Below, in pieces: positions 40,453 through 51,539 of a DNA stretch of 64,000 bases; position 1 is the first letter of the stretch, and every line of letters starts with the position of its first letter. The position numbers and the translations under genes were made by a program. The notes beneath the pieces were generated by a model. It had not been told where the DNA came from, did not search any database, and saw only the letters and a program-made list of their open reading frames with translations. Source of the stretch: Scylla paramamosain (Eukaryota; Arthropoda; Malacostraca; Decapoda; Portunidae); the NCBI RefSeq assembly GCF_035594125.1, contig NC_087197.1, forward strand, positions 6,535,352 to 6,599,351. Reading direction: 5' to 3'.

Positions 40453-42055
40453 CAGAATCTCATGCACTTTATATTTTTCCCCAGAACTATGCCAAGTCTG
40501 TTCTCCAGCTAGCCAAAAACTCCGCATTAATAGAAAGTGTCAAATTCTTTCAAGATATAATTCCCCTCGTGACTTCTGGCATATAGCTAAAAAAACATCT
40601 CCAATAACATTGCTTCTTTTTTCCCTCATTTATTTCAATCAGATGCTATCACATCTATCTCTAAAGCCGAACGCTTCGCTCAGATCTTTGCTAAAAACTC
40701 TACCTCTCCTCCACCTTCTGACTACTTCATGCTACTTAGTAGAATACTTTGCAATAATGTTTCCCATGCCCTCGCTGGCCTAAACCATGGGATATCTTAT
40801 GGACCTGATAGGGTCCCTCCTTTTGTTCTCCGAAACTGCGCCTACGTGCTTGCACCTTGCTTAGTCAAACCCTTTCAACTTTTGACTGTCTAGCACAAAG
40901 TATTGATTTCCAAACTACCCTCTTACGGCTTGTATCCTTATCTCTGTAACTTCATCTCAAGTTTTCTTTTTGACCGTTCTATTGCTGGTGTGGTAGATGG
41001 TCACTGTTCTTCTCATAAATCTATTAAGAGTGGTCTTCCTTAGGATTCTGTCCTGTCACCCACTCTCTTCCTGCTATTTATTAATGATCTTTTAAACCAA
41101 ACTTCTTGTCCTATCCACTCCTACGCTGATGATATCACCCTGCACTTTTCCACGTCTTTTAATAGACGTCCAACCCGCAGGAATTAAACATTTCACGCAG
41201 GGAAGCCATAGAACGCCTGACTTCTGATCTCTCTAGAATTTCTTATTGGGGCAGAACACAGTATTATTCAATTCATCAAAAACTCAGTTCCTCCATATAC
41301 CAACTCGACTCAACCTTCCAGACAACTATCTCCTCTTCTTCAATGGCACTCAACTGTACCCCCTCTTCTACACTGAACATCATCGGTTTGTCGTTTTCTT
41401 ATAATCTAAACTGGAAATTTCACGTCTCATCTCTTGCTGAAACAGCCTCTATGAAGTTAAGCGTTCTGAGACGTCTCCGCCAGTTTTTCTCACCCCCCAG
41501 CTGCTAAATCTTTATAAGGGCCTTATCCGTCCATATATGGAGCATGCTTCACATTTCTGGGGGGAGGTTCCACTCATGGCGCTCTTTTAGACAGGATGAA
41601 ATCAAAAGCTTTTCGTCTTATCAACTCCTTCCCTCTAACTGTCTTCAGCCTCTTTCTCATCGCCGGAATGTTGCATCTCTTGCTATCTTCTACCGCTATT
41701 TTCATGCTAATTGCTCTTCTGATCTTACTAATTGCATGCCTTCCCTCCTCCCGCGGCCTCGCTGCACAAGACATTCTTCTTTCTCTCACCCCCATTCTGT
41801 CCACCTTTCTAACGCAAGAGCTAACCAATATTCCCAGTTATTCATCCCTTTCTCTAGTAAACTCTGGAACTCTCTTCCTGCTTCTGTATTTCCATCTTCC
41901 TATGACTTAAACTCCTTTAAGGGGAAGGTTTGAAGACACTTATCCTTCAATTTTTTACCACCACATCGGACCCTATTTAGGACTGGCATCTTCAGTAAGC
42001 TTTTTTTTTTTTTTATTAGATTTTTTTTTTGCCATTGACTTATGTCCCTTCTACA
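40453..42055 (+). mobile_element. LINE-A copy 4b, in tandem with 4a
   Basis: Restarts at the linker (CACCAGAATCTCATGCAC). After LNHGISYGPDRVPP it has an internal deletion near 40,885 that joins the start of RT to the region following the first catalytic Asp. It then carries YADDITLHF (near 41,130) and runs through the C-terminal region (41544-41933) to a 3' end with the TTGACTTATGTCCC variant of the tail. Stops throughout. Confidence 0.85.
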
Positions 42056-42070
42056 TAAAAAAAAAAAAAA

Positions 42071-42125
42071 TAGTAGTAGTTGTAGAAGCAGCAGCAGCTG
42101 CAGCAGAAATGGTAGTACTAGTAGT

Positions 42126-42156
<31 letters not shown>

Positions 42157-42157
42157 A

Positions 42158-42203
<46 letters not shown>

Positions 42204-42304
42204 TGTAGTAGTAGTAGTAGTAGTAGTAGTAATAGTAATAGTAGTAGTAGTAATAGTAGTAGTGGTAGTAGTAGTAGTAGTAGTAAATGTAGTAATAGTA
42301 GTAA

Positions 42305-42361
<57 letters not shown>

Positions 42362-42528
42362 TAGTAGTAGTAATGGAAGTAGTAGCAACAGTAGTAGTAG
42401 TAGTAGTAGCATAAATAGAAGTAAAAGCAGTAGTAATAGCACCAATAACAGAAGTAGTTGTATAAGTAGCATTAATAGTTGTATAACTGCAGTAGTATTA
42501 CTGTAGTAGTAGTAGTAGTAGCAGTAGC

Positions 42529-42599
<71 letters not shown>

Positions 42600-42644
42600 T
42601 AGTAGTTGTAGTAGTAGCAACAGCAGCAGCAGCGGCAGTAGCAA

Positions 42645-42685
<41 letters not shown>

Positions 42686-42687
42686 GT

Positions 42688-42719
<32 letters not shown>

Positions 42720-42752
42720 CAGCAGGAGCAGCAGCAACAGCAATAGTAGCAT

Positions 42753-42824
<72 letters not shown>

Positions 42825-42964
42825 AAGCAGTAGTAGTAGTAGTACTAGTGACAGAAGTAGTAATAGTAGTAGTAACATTAGTAATGTTAGTAGTAACAAG
42901 TAGTTGTAGAAGTAGCAGTAATAGTAGTATTAATTACTAGTAGTACTAGTACTAGCAGTAGTAA

Positions 42965-43003
<39 letters not shown>

Positions 43004-43004
43004 A
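42071..43004. repeat. Long imperfect (TAG)n / (AGC)n microsatellite
   Basis: More than 900 bp of AGT/AGC/AAC-type triplets with interruptions, directly after the LINE-A tail and directly before LINE-B. All long ORFs here (poly-Leu, poly-Ser, poly-Val) are repeat artefacts. Confidence 0.97.
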
Positions 43005-44369
43005 ACATAAGAATATAAGAAATAAGAGATGCTGCAAGAAGCGACCAGGCTTACATGTGGCAGTTCCTGTATGAAATATACCTACCTATTTCCATCTATT
43101 ATCCCCATCCATAAACTTGTCTAATCTTCTCTTAAAGCTCTCTAGTGTCCTAGCACTAACAACATGATTACTGAGTCCGTTCCACTCATGTACCATTCTA
43201 TTTGAGAACTATTTTTTTCCTATCTCCTTCAAAAACCTAAATTTTTCAAGCTTGAACCCGTTCTTTCTTGTTCTACCCTGGCTGCTGATCCTAAGAATTT
43301 TGCTTATATCTCCCTTGTTATAACCCTTATACCACTTAAAGACTTCTACCAGGTCCCCTCTTAACTTACATCTCTCTAAAGAATGTAAATTTAACAGCTT
43401 CAATCTCGCCTCGTAAGGAATACTCCTCATCCCCTGTATTCTTTTAGTCATCCTCCTCTGTACTGATTCTAATAGACCTATATCTTTCCTGTAATGTGGG
43501 AACCAGAACTGCATAGCGTAGTCTAGATGAGGTCTGACCAACGCCAAGTATGACTTTAATATTACTTCCGGCCTTCTACTTTTAACACCTAAAAATGAAT
43601 CCTAGTACCCTATTTGCCCTGTCCCTGGCTTCTATGCATTGTTTCCCTAGACGGAGTTCAGAGGTAACTATAACTCCTAAATCTTTCTCGTACCCTGTAC
43701 CTACCAGTGTTTGGTTGTTTAATGTGTACCTATTGTGTGGGTTTCCTCTATCTACGCTAAGTACTTTGCATAAATTGATATTAAATTGTACTTGCCATCT
43801 ATCCGTCCATTAATTTATTCTATCTAAATCTGCCTGCAAGGCGATGGCATCCGATTCTGACCTAATTAATCTACCTATCTTCGTATCATCCGCAAATTTA
43901 CTAACATCACTACTAATTCCACTGTCCAAGTCATTGATATATATTATATATCCTCTACCTACGCTAAGTACTTTGCATTTATTGATATTAAATTGCATAT
44001 GCCATCTATCGTCCATTCATTCATTCTATCTAAATCTGCCTGCAAGGCGATGGCATCCGATTCTGACCTAATTAATCTACCTATCTTTGTGTCATCCGCA
44101 AATTTATTAACATCACTACTAATTCCACTGTCCAAGTCATTGATATATATTAATTATAGAACAATGGTTCTATTACTGATCCCTGTGGCACCCCACTAAT
44201 TACATGACCCCACTCGGATTTCGACCCGTTTATTACAACTCTCAGTCGCCTGTCAGTAAGCCATGATCCTATCCAGCCTAACTCCTTCCCATCTATCCCG
44301 TGTGCCCTAACCTTTCTCAGGAGGCTTTGATGGGGTACCTTGTCAAATGCTTTACAAAATCCAGATATA
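43005..44369 (-). mobile_element. LINE-B copy 5, 3' half, with internal duplication
   Basis: - strand CR1-like 3' half: 3' end at about 43,008 (AGAACATAAGAATATAAGAA), C-terminal region 43209-43547 (ALVRPHLDYAMQFWFPHYRK), then RT fragments including FADDTKIGRLIRSE (43810-44016) and the CR1 palm up to the LDF motif region at 44,369. A stretch of about 200 bp is tandemly duplicated (about 43,749-43,945 and 43,948-44,150). Both ends meet TAG microsatellites. Confidence 0.85.
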
Positions 44370-44375
44370 AGATAC

Positions 44376-44431
<56 letters not shown>

Positions 44432-44967
44432 ATAGTAGTAGTAGTAGTAATAGTAGTAGCAGTATTAACGGAAGAAGTAGTAGTAGTAGTAGTAGTAGCA
44501 GCAGCAGCAAAAATAGTAGTAAAAGTAATAGTAACAATCACAGTTGTAGTAGCAACAGTAACAGAAGTAGTTGTATAAGTAGTAGTAATAATACTATTAC
44601 TGTAGTAGTAGTAGTAGTAGTAGTAGTAATAGTAGCAGAAGTAGTAGTTGCAGTAGTAGTAGCACCAGAAGTAGTAGTTGTAGTAGTAGCAGCAGCAGCA
44701 ACAGCAGCGGCAGCAGCAGCAACAGCAGCAACAGTAGTAGCAGCAGCAGCAGCAACAGCAGTAGTAGTAGTTGTAGTAGTAGTAGTAGTGGTGGTAGTAG
44801 TAGTAGTAGTAGCAGAAGTAGTAGTTGCAGTAGTAGTAGCACCAGAAGTAGTAGTTGTAGTAGTAGCAGCAGCAGCAGCAGCAGCGGCAGCAGCAGCAAC
44901 AGCAGCAACAGTAGTAGCAGCAGCAGCAGCAACAGCAGTAGTAGTAGTTGTAGTAGTAGTAGTAGTG

Positions 44968-45006
<39 letters not shown>

Positions 45007-45036
45007 ATAGTAGTAGTAGTAATAGAGTAGTAGTAA

Positions 45037-45074
<38 letters not shown>

Positions 45075-45185
45075 ACAAAAGAAGTAGTAGTAGTAGTAAA
45101 AGTAGTAGTAACAGTCACAGTAGTAGTAACAGCAGCTTCAGAAGTTGTTGTAGAAGTAGTAGTAATAGTAGCATTATTGTAGTAA

Positions 45186-45260
<75 letters not shown>

Positions 45261-45280
45261 CAGCAGCAGCAGCAACAACA
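44370..45280. repeat. Long (TAG)n / (AGC)n microsatellite with higher-order duplication
   Basis: 900 bp of TAG/AGC/AAC triplets. A block of about 160 bp with a specific order of variant triplets (AGAAGTAGTAGTTGCAGTAG onward) occurs twice, about 44,634-44,790 and 44,810-44,970. Poly-Leu, poly-Tyr and poly-Thr ORFs are artefacts. Confidence 0.95.
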
Positions 45281-45440
45281 GGAGTAGAAGACATGTTGAG
45301 TGACGCATGCGGAATCAATCCTCATCATCCGTCGTTTCCCAGGAGCACAGGCACTGTTGCCTCTATACAGACAATTTGGTCATTGGTGCAGATCTAGTCA
45401 TGTCTCACTCTGTTGAGAATAAATTGTTAAGTGTACTCAC

Positions 45441-45569
45441 CAACGTGGAGGAACGCGGCGCGGGGCAGCAGCAGGCCGTGTGGCACCACCACATCGGAGT
45501 CTTGTCTGTACGTCATGGTTCAGTTGAAGACTTTGCCGAGACGAGCCAAGTTCACCTTACTGGCCACAG
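45441..45569 (-). pseudogene. Alpha-1,3-fucosyltransferase-like exon (GT10 family), with in-frame TGA
   Basis: - strand exon, 129 bp. The acceptor CTGCAG lies just before it (AG at 45,571-45,570) and the donor is GTGAGT (45,440 downward). It reads VASKVNLARLGKVFN, a TGA stop (45,522-45,520), then TMTYRQDSDVVVPHG and LLLPRAAFLHV. The (F)N-W-T-M-T-Y-R-x-D-S-D pattern is a hallmark of alpha-1,3-fucosyltransferases, Golgi type II enzymes that move fucose from GDP-fucose to GlcNAc-containing glycans. The TGA occupies the conserved Trp position; a single G-to-A change would explain it. The exon begins in the phase that continues the 46,774 exon. Exon call strong; functional status uncertain (pseudogene, allele or base error). 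Confidence 0.75.
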
Positions 45570-46773
45570 CTGCAGCACACACTCACACACACGTTACATT
45601 AACATTACTGTGCAGGTATGTTCACGTTCAATAATGTATCTGGCACTTGTTATGAACGAGGAGCGCATGGACATTTGAAACATTTGAAACATATAATAAT
45701 AACACCCAAGGAAATGCAGCAACACTAATTTGCAATCTTTTAATTACTAGATCTTGAATTCTGGCAGAAATAATAAATGAATAAAAATAAAAAATCTGAA
45801 TAAGCTACAAAAACGTATATTTCTTCAATGTTTGTCCTCATGTTTTAGGCGTGTGATGAGACTGACTGTCAAGAAAACTAATTGGTGGGACAAACACAGA
45901 GTTTCGATAATTTCCTTGCAGGTAATCAGACGCATTTTTATTAGCTGAAGGTTTGATAATAATTTCTGTCAGCTGAAGGTTTGATAGCAATTTCACCAAT
46001 ATCTTCATTGAATATTTCTGCAATTTGACTGTTGAGTATAAAATTTTTATGTCTTGCATTAGATATCGTGTTTGGTGGTGACAATCTGTTGATTCATACC
46101 TTTCGGAGTCTTACTCTTACAACATTTAATTAAAGGCCTCTAGAGGAACTAGTTAGCGTTTTTTAGTGTTGTTTTGATTCGAGTGACATTTAAACCAGTA
46201 TTTTGCATTCTCAGTGTGAAAAACACCCACGAGAACTCGACAGATAATTTATGTGGCTTCTGAAAATAGTTCTTATTGGAGCCCGGAGTGTTCCTAATCA
46301 CAGGTATAGACAGGCATAACACACCCTTCCGTTCGGTCATGTTCACACACGCTTATTCGACAAATACTTGACTCAGAAAAGGGGAAAATGTTTTTCTTTG
46401 AGCAAAACTATTTCCTGCTCAAGACAAATTTTCATAATATCAAGCGATGCAATGAAGTGAATTGTTGAACTCGTTTCATTAACTAAATCTACTACACGAG
46501 GTTGCTGTATTAAATAAAGGAGGAGTCAATGTTATAAGCAAGAATAAGATGTCTCTAAAAAAAAAAAAAAGAAAGAAAGGAATTATGGAAATAACTTTAG
46601 CTTGCTTATTTCGATACTTTATTTCTCGGCAAACTATGCCGAGAAATCTACACAATGAAGGGACCAGCAGTGAAATCAATGAAGTGAATGGATCTGAATT
46701 TAACCTAACCTAACCTAACCATCAGATGAAACCGCTAATGTAATTTCAATATTATCCGAAAGAAAACACTTAC
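45570..46773 (-). other. Intron of the fucosyltransferase-like gene
   Basis: Bounded by GTAAGT (46,773 downward) and GCTGCAG (ending at 45,570). Phase 1 on both sides: the A left over from the upstream exon plus CT from the downstream exon makes a Thr codon. It contains no coding signal, a small hairpin at 46,621-46,647 (stem ATTTCTCGGC) and a four-unit TAACC run at 46,701-46,720. Confidence 0.7.
46701..46720. repeat. Short interstitial telomere-type repeat (TAACC)4
   Basis: Four exact TAACC units inside the predicted intron, the same unit as in the palindrome at 38.6 kb. Confidence 0.9.
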
Positions 46774-46944
46774 TAGAGGGGGATTCAAAGGAGAGGAATA
46801 TCCACGGTTGTCCTGGAGAGCGGCGAGCGGGAAGGCAGTAGGAAGGCTTTATGTCTCCCGGGTGGAAAAGCACAGCGGCGGCAGAGTCAAGGAGTCGGTG
46901 GTCGTACACAAGCTCACACCTGCTCTCCGGGAACTGGCGGAACA
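46774..46944 (-). CDS. Alpha-1,3-fucosyltransferase-like exon (GT10 N-terminal domain)
   Basis: - strand. It reads FRQFPESRCELVYDHRLLDS, then AAAVLFHPGDIK, and ends SPGQPWIFLSFESPS. The C-E-L-x-Y-D-R-x-L-L, A-x-A-V-x-F-H and G-Q-x-W-x-x-x-S-x-E-S-P patterns match the acceptor-side domain of GT10 fucosyltransferases. The donor is GTAAGT at 46,773. The 5' boundary is uncertain: a TAA lies in frame at 46,948-46,946, so the acceptor is probably the AG just after it. Spliced to 45,569 in phase, the pair gives the continuous order expected of the family. Earlier exons (transmembrane and stem) and later exons were not found in the window. Confidence 0.75.
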
Positions 46945-47935
46945 CTTACCTGATGGATGCACTAAATAAGGAGAGACTTGGAGTGGTGGAGGCAGCGACG
47001 GTGGTGGTACTGGTGATGGTGATGGTGGTGATGGTGGTGATAATGTTTTGGGAATGAGGCTGAATCTAGATGATTATTTTTCCTTTTATGATACGCATCC
47101 ATTACTTCTGCCTCGCAGGGAAAATTGAACTTACCATCCAGGCTTCAGTATTTCTTAACCTGAATAGCTAACGTAAGTAATGGTTCTTTCCGCAATTCGG
47201 AATGAATCGGGTAATAATATTAGAAATCTTATAAAAAATTGAAAATTGCAGGCACTGCTGATAATTAACTCCCATAACACAGAAATGGCAGAACATTGGT
47301 GTGTCTGACGGAACAAAACATGCGATATGATTTTACAAAACTGAAAAGCATCGGGCTTATTTATTTATTTTTTTCTAGTCAGCTTTTGTAGGAAGACTGT
47401 CAGCACATCAAGGGACTCGGGATTAATTCCGAGTCCACAACAAAAGTAAGTACCACGCATCAATTAACTTCTGCAAGGCCAAGAGTGTACAAGTTCAGTC
47501 AGACGCTTCCTCCTTGTCGCTGCTCTGCTGTGCGTCTCACTGGATGTCTATCGCACATTATATTTTCACACGCTTTTCTTTATTATTTTTTTTCTAATTA
47601 CCAATAGACTGAGTGGGAGTAAAAGAAACCATGTGGTAAACGAGGAACAGGACAGATAGCATTCTTTTATCTCCGCCCTTGAGGGAAGGAGTGGAGTGGT
47701 CGTGTGAGGCTGAACAACTCCTGATTAGATGTTATTGTGCGGAGGGAACAAATAAATAAATAAAGGAAAGGAAAAGAATCAGCCGTAACCTTCATTTCAC
47801 ATGAGTGTTCTTCACCTGTAAAAGATTTGCTCCCAGGTGAAGAAAGCTCTGCTCTCCCCAAAGCGATGAGGAAGCACTTGCTGGCAAACGCGCCGCACCC
47901 CCGCTCCCGCCCAGAGCCTCGCCTGCAGCGGGCGG

Positions 47936-47971
<36 letters not shown>

Positions 47972-49073
47972 TAAAGAATAACGTGTTATCATAATCATAA
48001 TAATGATAATGTTTGTGGTAGCACTGAATAATAACGATACTAATAATAGCAGTATTAAGTAGAAAGTGTTGGTGAATGGAAATACTTAATGATTATAATG
48101 ATGAATGTATACCCTATAACTCTCCTAATCATAATATAATTTTTCCAGTCATGCCTCCTCACGTCTCTTGCTTCGATTGTGTGAACGCTTTACGGGGGAC
48201 TTCCTGTCCCGGCGAGGCACCAGGAGGACTGGTGACGGTGAAGCTAAGCCTCCCAAAGTTGCCAGTGCCTAACAGCCTAAAGGCTGTTAAGCACTGGTAG
48301 GTTTTTATTCGTACACTTACTGATGTGCGATGAACGGCGAAGAAGAGATGTAGCAATAGGAAAGTAGTGTAGCTGAATGTGGCAGCCAAACAAGTTGAGT
48401 TGCAAAGCAGAGCATGTGAAACAGTAGCCGAAGAAGTTCAGTTTGCAGTTGCTGAGAGTGTCATTGTCTGAAGTGCTGGCTAATTATCCAGGAACACAGT
48501 TTGTTTGCACGATGAAGTGAGCAAACTCACCCCACATACAGCGCCGAGAGTATTCTCTAGTCTCTGTACATATCTTTACATAATTATACAATTTATACAT
48601 GTCATGCATAAAGAACAAAGCCCCGAAAACTGTTACTCTCCCTCATCAACACAAACCCAATTACTCGTCTTATATGGTCTTATATAGTTTTATATGGTAA
48701 CTGGCTGCTAACATTTCGCCACAAACTACACGGAGCCATTTATTTATTTTCTTATTCATGTTTTGCATAGGTAAGAAATAATTCGAAATAGACAGCCAGA
48801 CAGACATGGCGTGGCGCGCCTTACCCTCGTGGAGGGCGAGCGCTCTGCATTGTGCTGATGGAAAACAATCAACATAGCATTCCCAGCATTACCATCACTA
48901 ACATTACCATCAACACCACGCCGCCTCCTCGCCTCTGCACTTGCAGGCACGGCATCACCGCCACGAATGTTCCCGCCTGGGTGCCTTTCAGGTGTGGAGT
49001 TACTGGGACTGGAAGCTGCGATGCGTCCACCTGGAGCAGAGCAAAGGACAGGAAAGGACCTCACTACTTGTCC
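46945..49073. other. Region 5' of the fucosyltransferase-like exons; no confirmed exon
   Basis: Includes a GGT/GAT-rich run (about 46,987-47,044), a 24-bp near-palindrome at 47,411-47,434 (GGACTCGG...CCGAGTCC), a GC-rich patch near 47,880-47,945 followed by (CA)n at 47,944-47,971, and GC-rich coding-like sequence near 48,840-49,070. Upstream exons of the gene may be here, but I could not show any. Confidence 0.4.
48262..48297. repeat. Inverted repeat, 16-bp stem
   Basis: CCAGTGCCTAACAGCC, loop TAAA, GGCTGTTAAGCACTGG, one mismatch. No T-run follows, and no function is assigned. Confidence 0.85.

Positions 49074-49166
<93 letters not shown>
49074..49166. repeat. (GA)n microsatellite
   Basis: Uninterrupted GA run; 49,167-49,423 after it holds no recognised feature. 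Confidence 0.97.
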
Positions 49167-49169
<3 letters not shown>

Positions 49170-49423
49170 AAATCACCAGAGATTTTCGCATCTTAACGGT
49201 GCATAACGTAACTTAGTGTTGACATGCAATGGTCCTCAGAGACGTGCTTATTGAAAAATTTCGTGCTTCTCGCTTGTTATTTATTTTATTACAGCAAAGA
49301 ATTACATACATTTTCATACAGACAAAACTCAGGTTACCAACACCTGGAGTCTCATCCTCCCCTTGTGGCCTCCCTGCATGAACACCCTCCCCCACCAACA
49401 TTCACAGACACTCACACACTTTG

Positions 49424-49700
49424 AACAAGAAATAACAGGTTCAAGCTTGAAAAATTTAGGTTTAGGAAGGAGATAGGAAAAAATTGGTTCTCAAATAGAG
49501 TGGTAGATGAGTGGAACGGACTCAGTAATGATGTAGTTAGTGCTAGGACACTAGAGAGCTTTAAGAGAAGATTAGACAAGTTTATGGATAGGGATAGCAG
49601 ACGGAAATAGGTAGGTGTGTTTCATACAGGGACTGCCGCGTGTAAGCCTGGTCACTTCTTGCAGCTTCCCTTATTTCTTATGTTCTTATGTTCTTATCCA
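49424..49700 (+). mobile_element. LINE-B 3' end fragment
   Basis: Near-identical to 4,588-4,874, including GAACAAGAAATAACAGGTTC, the terminal codons and the TTCTTATG tail. 5'-truncated. Confidence 0.9.
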
Positions 49701-49892
49701 CCACCGCGCTCATAGCCAAACCGACACTCACGTACACACACTGCATCATGCCCAAACCCGCCTCGTGTCACCAGCGGCCTCCTCACGCGCTCATCTCAAC
49801 TTTTTCAGAGCTGTTAACGCCTCGTGATATCTAACTCTCGTCCGGCTGCCACTAAAAGACACACACACAGACACACACACACTATCCACCCC

Positions 49893-50170
49893 TCTGATGC
49901 TAAGAGTTAACCAGTATTCTAAGTCATTCATCCCTTTCTCTGGTAAACTCTGGAACACCCTGCCTGCTTCTGTATTTTGACCTTCCTATGACTTGAATTC
50001 CTTCAAGAGCAAGGTTTCAAGACACTTATCCTTCAGTTTTTTACTACCGCTTTGGACCCTTTTCTGGGACTGGCATCTCAGTGGGCTTTTTTTGGGGGGC
50101 AGGGGGGAATTTTTTTGCCCTTGGCCAGTGTCCCTCCTACATATAAAAAAATAAATAAATAAATAAATAA
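49893..50170 (+). mobile_element. LINE-A 3' end fragment
   Basis: Starts at the AAGAGTTAACCAGTATTCT segment and continues through LWNTLPASVF-type sequence to the TTGGCCAGTGTCCCTCCTAC end and an AAATAAAT tail. It contains a G-rich replacement (GGGGGGCAGGGGGG) near 50,095. 5'-truncated. Confidence 0.9.
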
Positions 50171-50462
50171 AAAAAATAGATGCGGACACTGGATCACACG
50201 AGTGCACCTCAGGACATGTAAACAACTTCCTGTAATGAACAATGATGAGCATCAATCAGCCACACATATTCTGGTTCGTATATATATACATATACATGAG
50301 AAGAGGTCGTCCATAAGGAATGTTATGTGGCAGAGGAAAGCACAGACCCACAGCACTGGCAGTATTTCCTTAGTTTTGGTTACGTTGCGGGAAATATAAT
50401 CTTCAGACCATCAAACTAAAACATAAGCTCCTGTGACACAAACACAATATGAACACACACAC

Positions 50463-50922
50463 CCTATCTTGCCGTGGAGGGCTCCTGTTGCTCCTGCTGG
50501 TACATGGAAACCAAAACACAACCTATGTTAAATGTTGCAGACGCTAAATATTGTGTAGTGTCGTTTAGTGTTAAATGTTCTGCAGTGTTGCTTAGTGTTA
50601 AATGTTGTGCAGCGTTGTTTTGTGTTAAATGTTGTGTAGCATTGTTTAGTGTCAAATGTTGTGTAGCGTTGTTAAGTGTTAAATGTTCTGCAGCGTTGTT
50701 TAGTGTTAAATGTTCTGCAGCGTTGTTTAGTGTTAAATGTTGTGTAGCGTTGTTTAGTGTTAAATGTTGTGTAGCGTTGTTTAGTGTTAAATGTTGTGTA
50801 GCGTTGTTTAGTGTTAAATGTTCTGCAGAATTTGTTTAGTGTTAAATGTTGTGTAGCGTCTGTAACTTTCAGCAGTTTGTGTTTTGATTTCCGTCCGCCT
50901 CGGCAAGATACGGTGAGTGTTT
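50463..50922. repeat. 27-bp minisatellite flanked by inverted repeats
   Basis: About 12 tandem units of a 27-bp repeat (core TTAAATGTTGTGTAGCGTTG) between about 50,527 and 50,863. The left flank TATCTTGCCGTGGAGG and GGAAACCAAAACACAA are mirrored on the right by the reverse complements of TATCTTGCCGAGGCGG and GGAAATCAAAACACAA. TA lies at each outer edge. This resembles a small TA-targeting non-autonomous DNA element whose core expanded as a minisatellite. Because 27 is divisible by 3, both strands carry open repeat ORFs; these are not genes. Confidence 0.8.
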
Positions 50923-51163
50923 ATATTATGTTGGTGTCATAGGAGCTTAGATGGTCCCCAGTTAACACGAGTCAGTCACTTTCTTCCTCTATTCAAGAGT
51001 GACGTTTTATTGCATTTGTAGTGATTTTCAACCAGTTTTAGTTTAAAAGGTCAAAAGATGGGACTGTGTGTTCCTGAAAATAACTAAAAATAAAGGAATG
51101 CTGCTAGTACTGTGCGTCTACGCTTTCCTCTGCAACACTGGATTCAAAACGATAAGCTTTTCT

Positions 51164-51296
<133 letters not shown>

Positions 51297-51539
51297 GGAG
51301 GAGGCAGTAGACACCTGCTGAAACGATAATTACTCCCAGTGAGGTCTAAAGCACTGTTCAGGGGGTGCTGTGAACTTATCATTAAACCCAGCTGTGACCT
51401 CACTAAACGTTTCTTTTTGTGTCTCACAACACTAGGAGGCAGTCACAGCCTACCCTCTAAAGACAACTCTCTTCCTCCACACAAAACTTCAAGCACCTAA
51501 TAACACACACACCCTTCAATCAAAAATTTTAAAATCCTC

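Noticed and set aside
42109..42940. Long poly-Val, poly-Ala, poly-Leu and poly-Ser reading frames
   Set aside because: They are translations of TAG/AGC microsatellites in all frames of both strands, with no complex sequence.
44317..45328. Tyr/Cys/Leu/Thr-repeat ORFs of 243-253 codons
   Set aside because: Same cause: trinucleotide repeats.
46621..46647. Transcription terminator-like hairpin
   Set aside because: A 10-bp stem inside a predicted eukaryotic intron; bacterial-type terminators are not expected.
48756..49064. - strand 102-codon ORF as an upstream exon of the fucosyltransferase-like gene
   Set aside because: GC-rich and near splice-like sites (CTCTGCTCCAG), but no family motif, and the other frame ends in a stop.
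50474..50839. 121-codon Cys-rich repeat protein
   Set aside because: Minisatellite of 27 bp, open on both strands because the unit is divisible by three; no start context or conserved domain.
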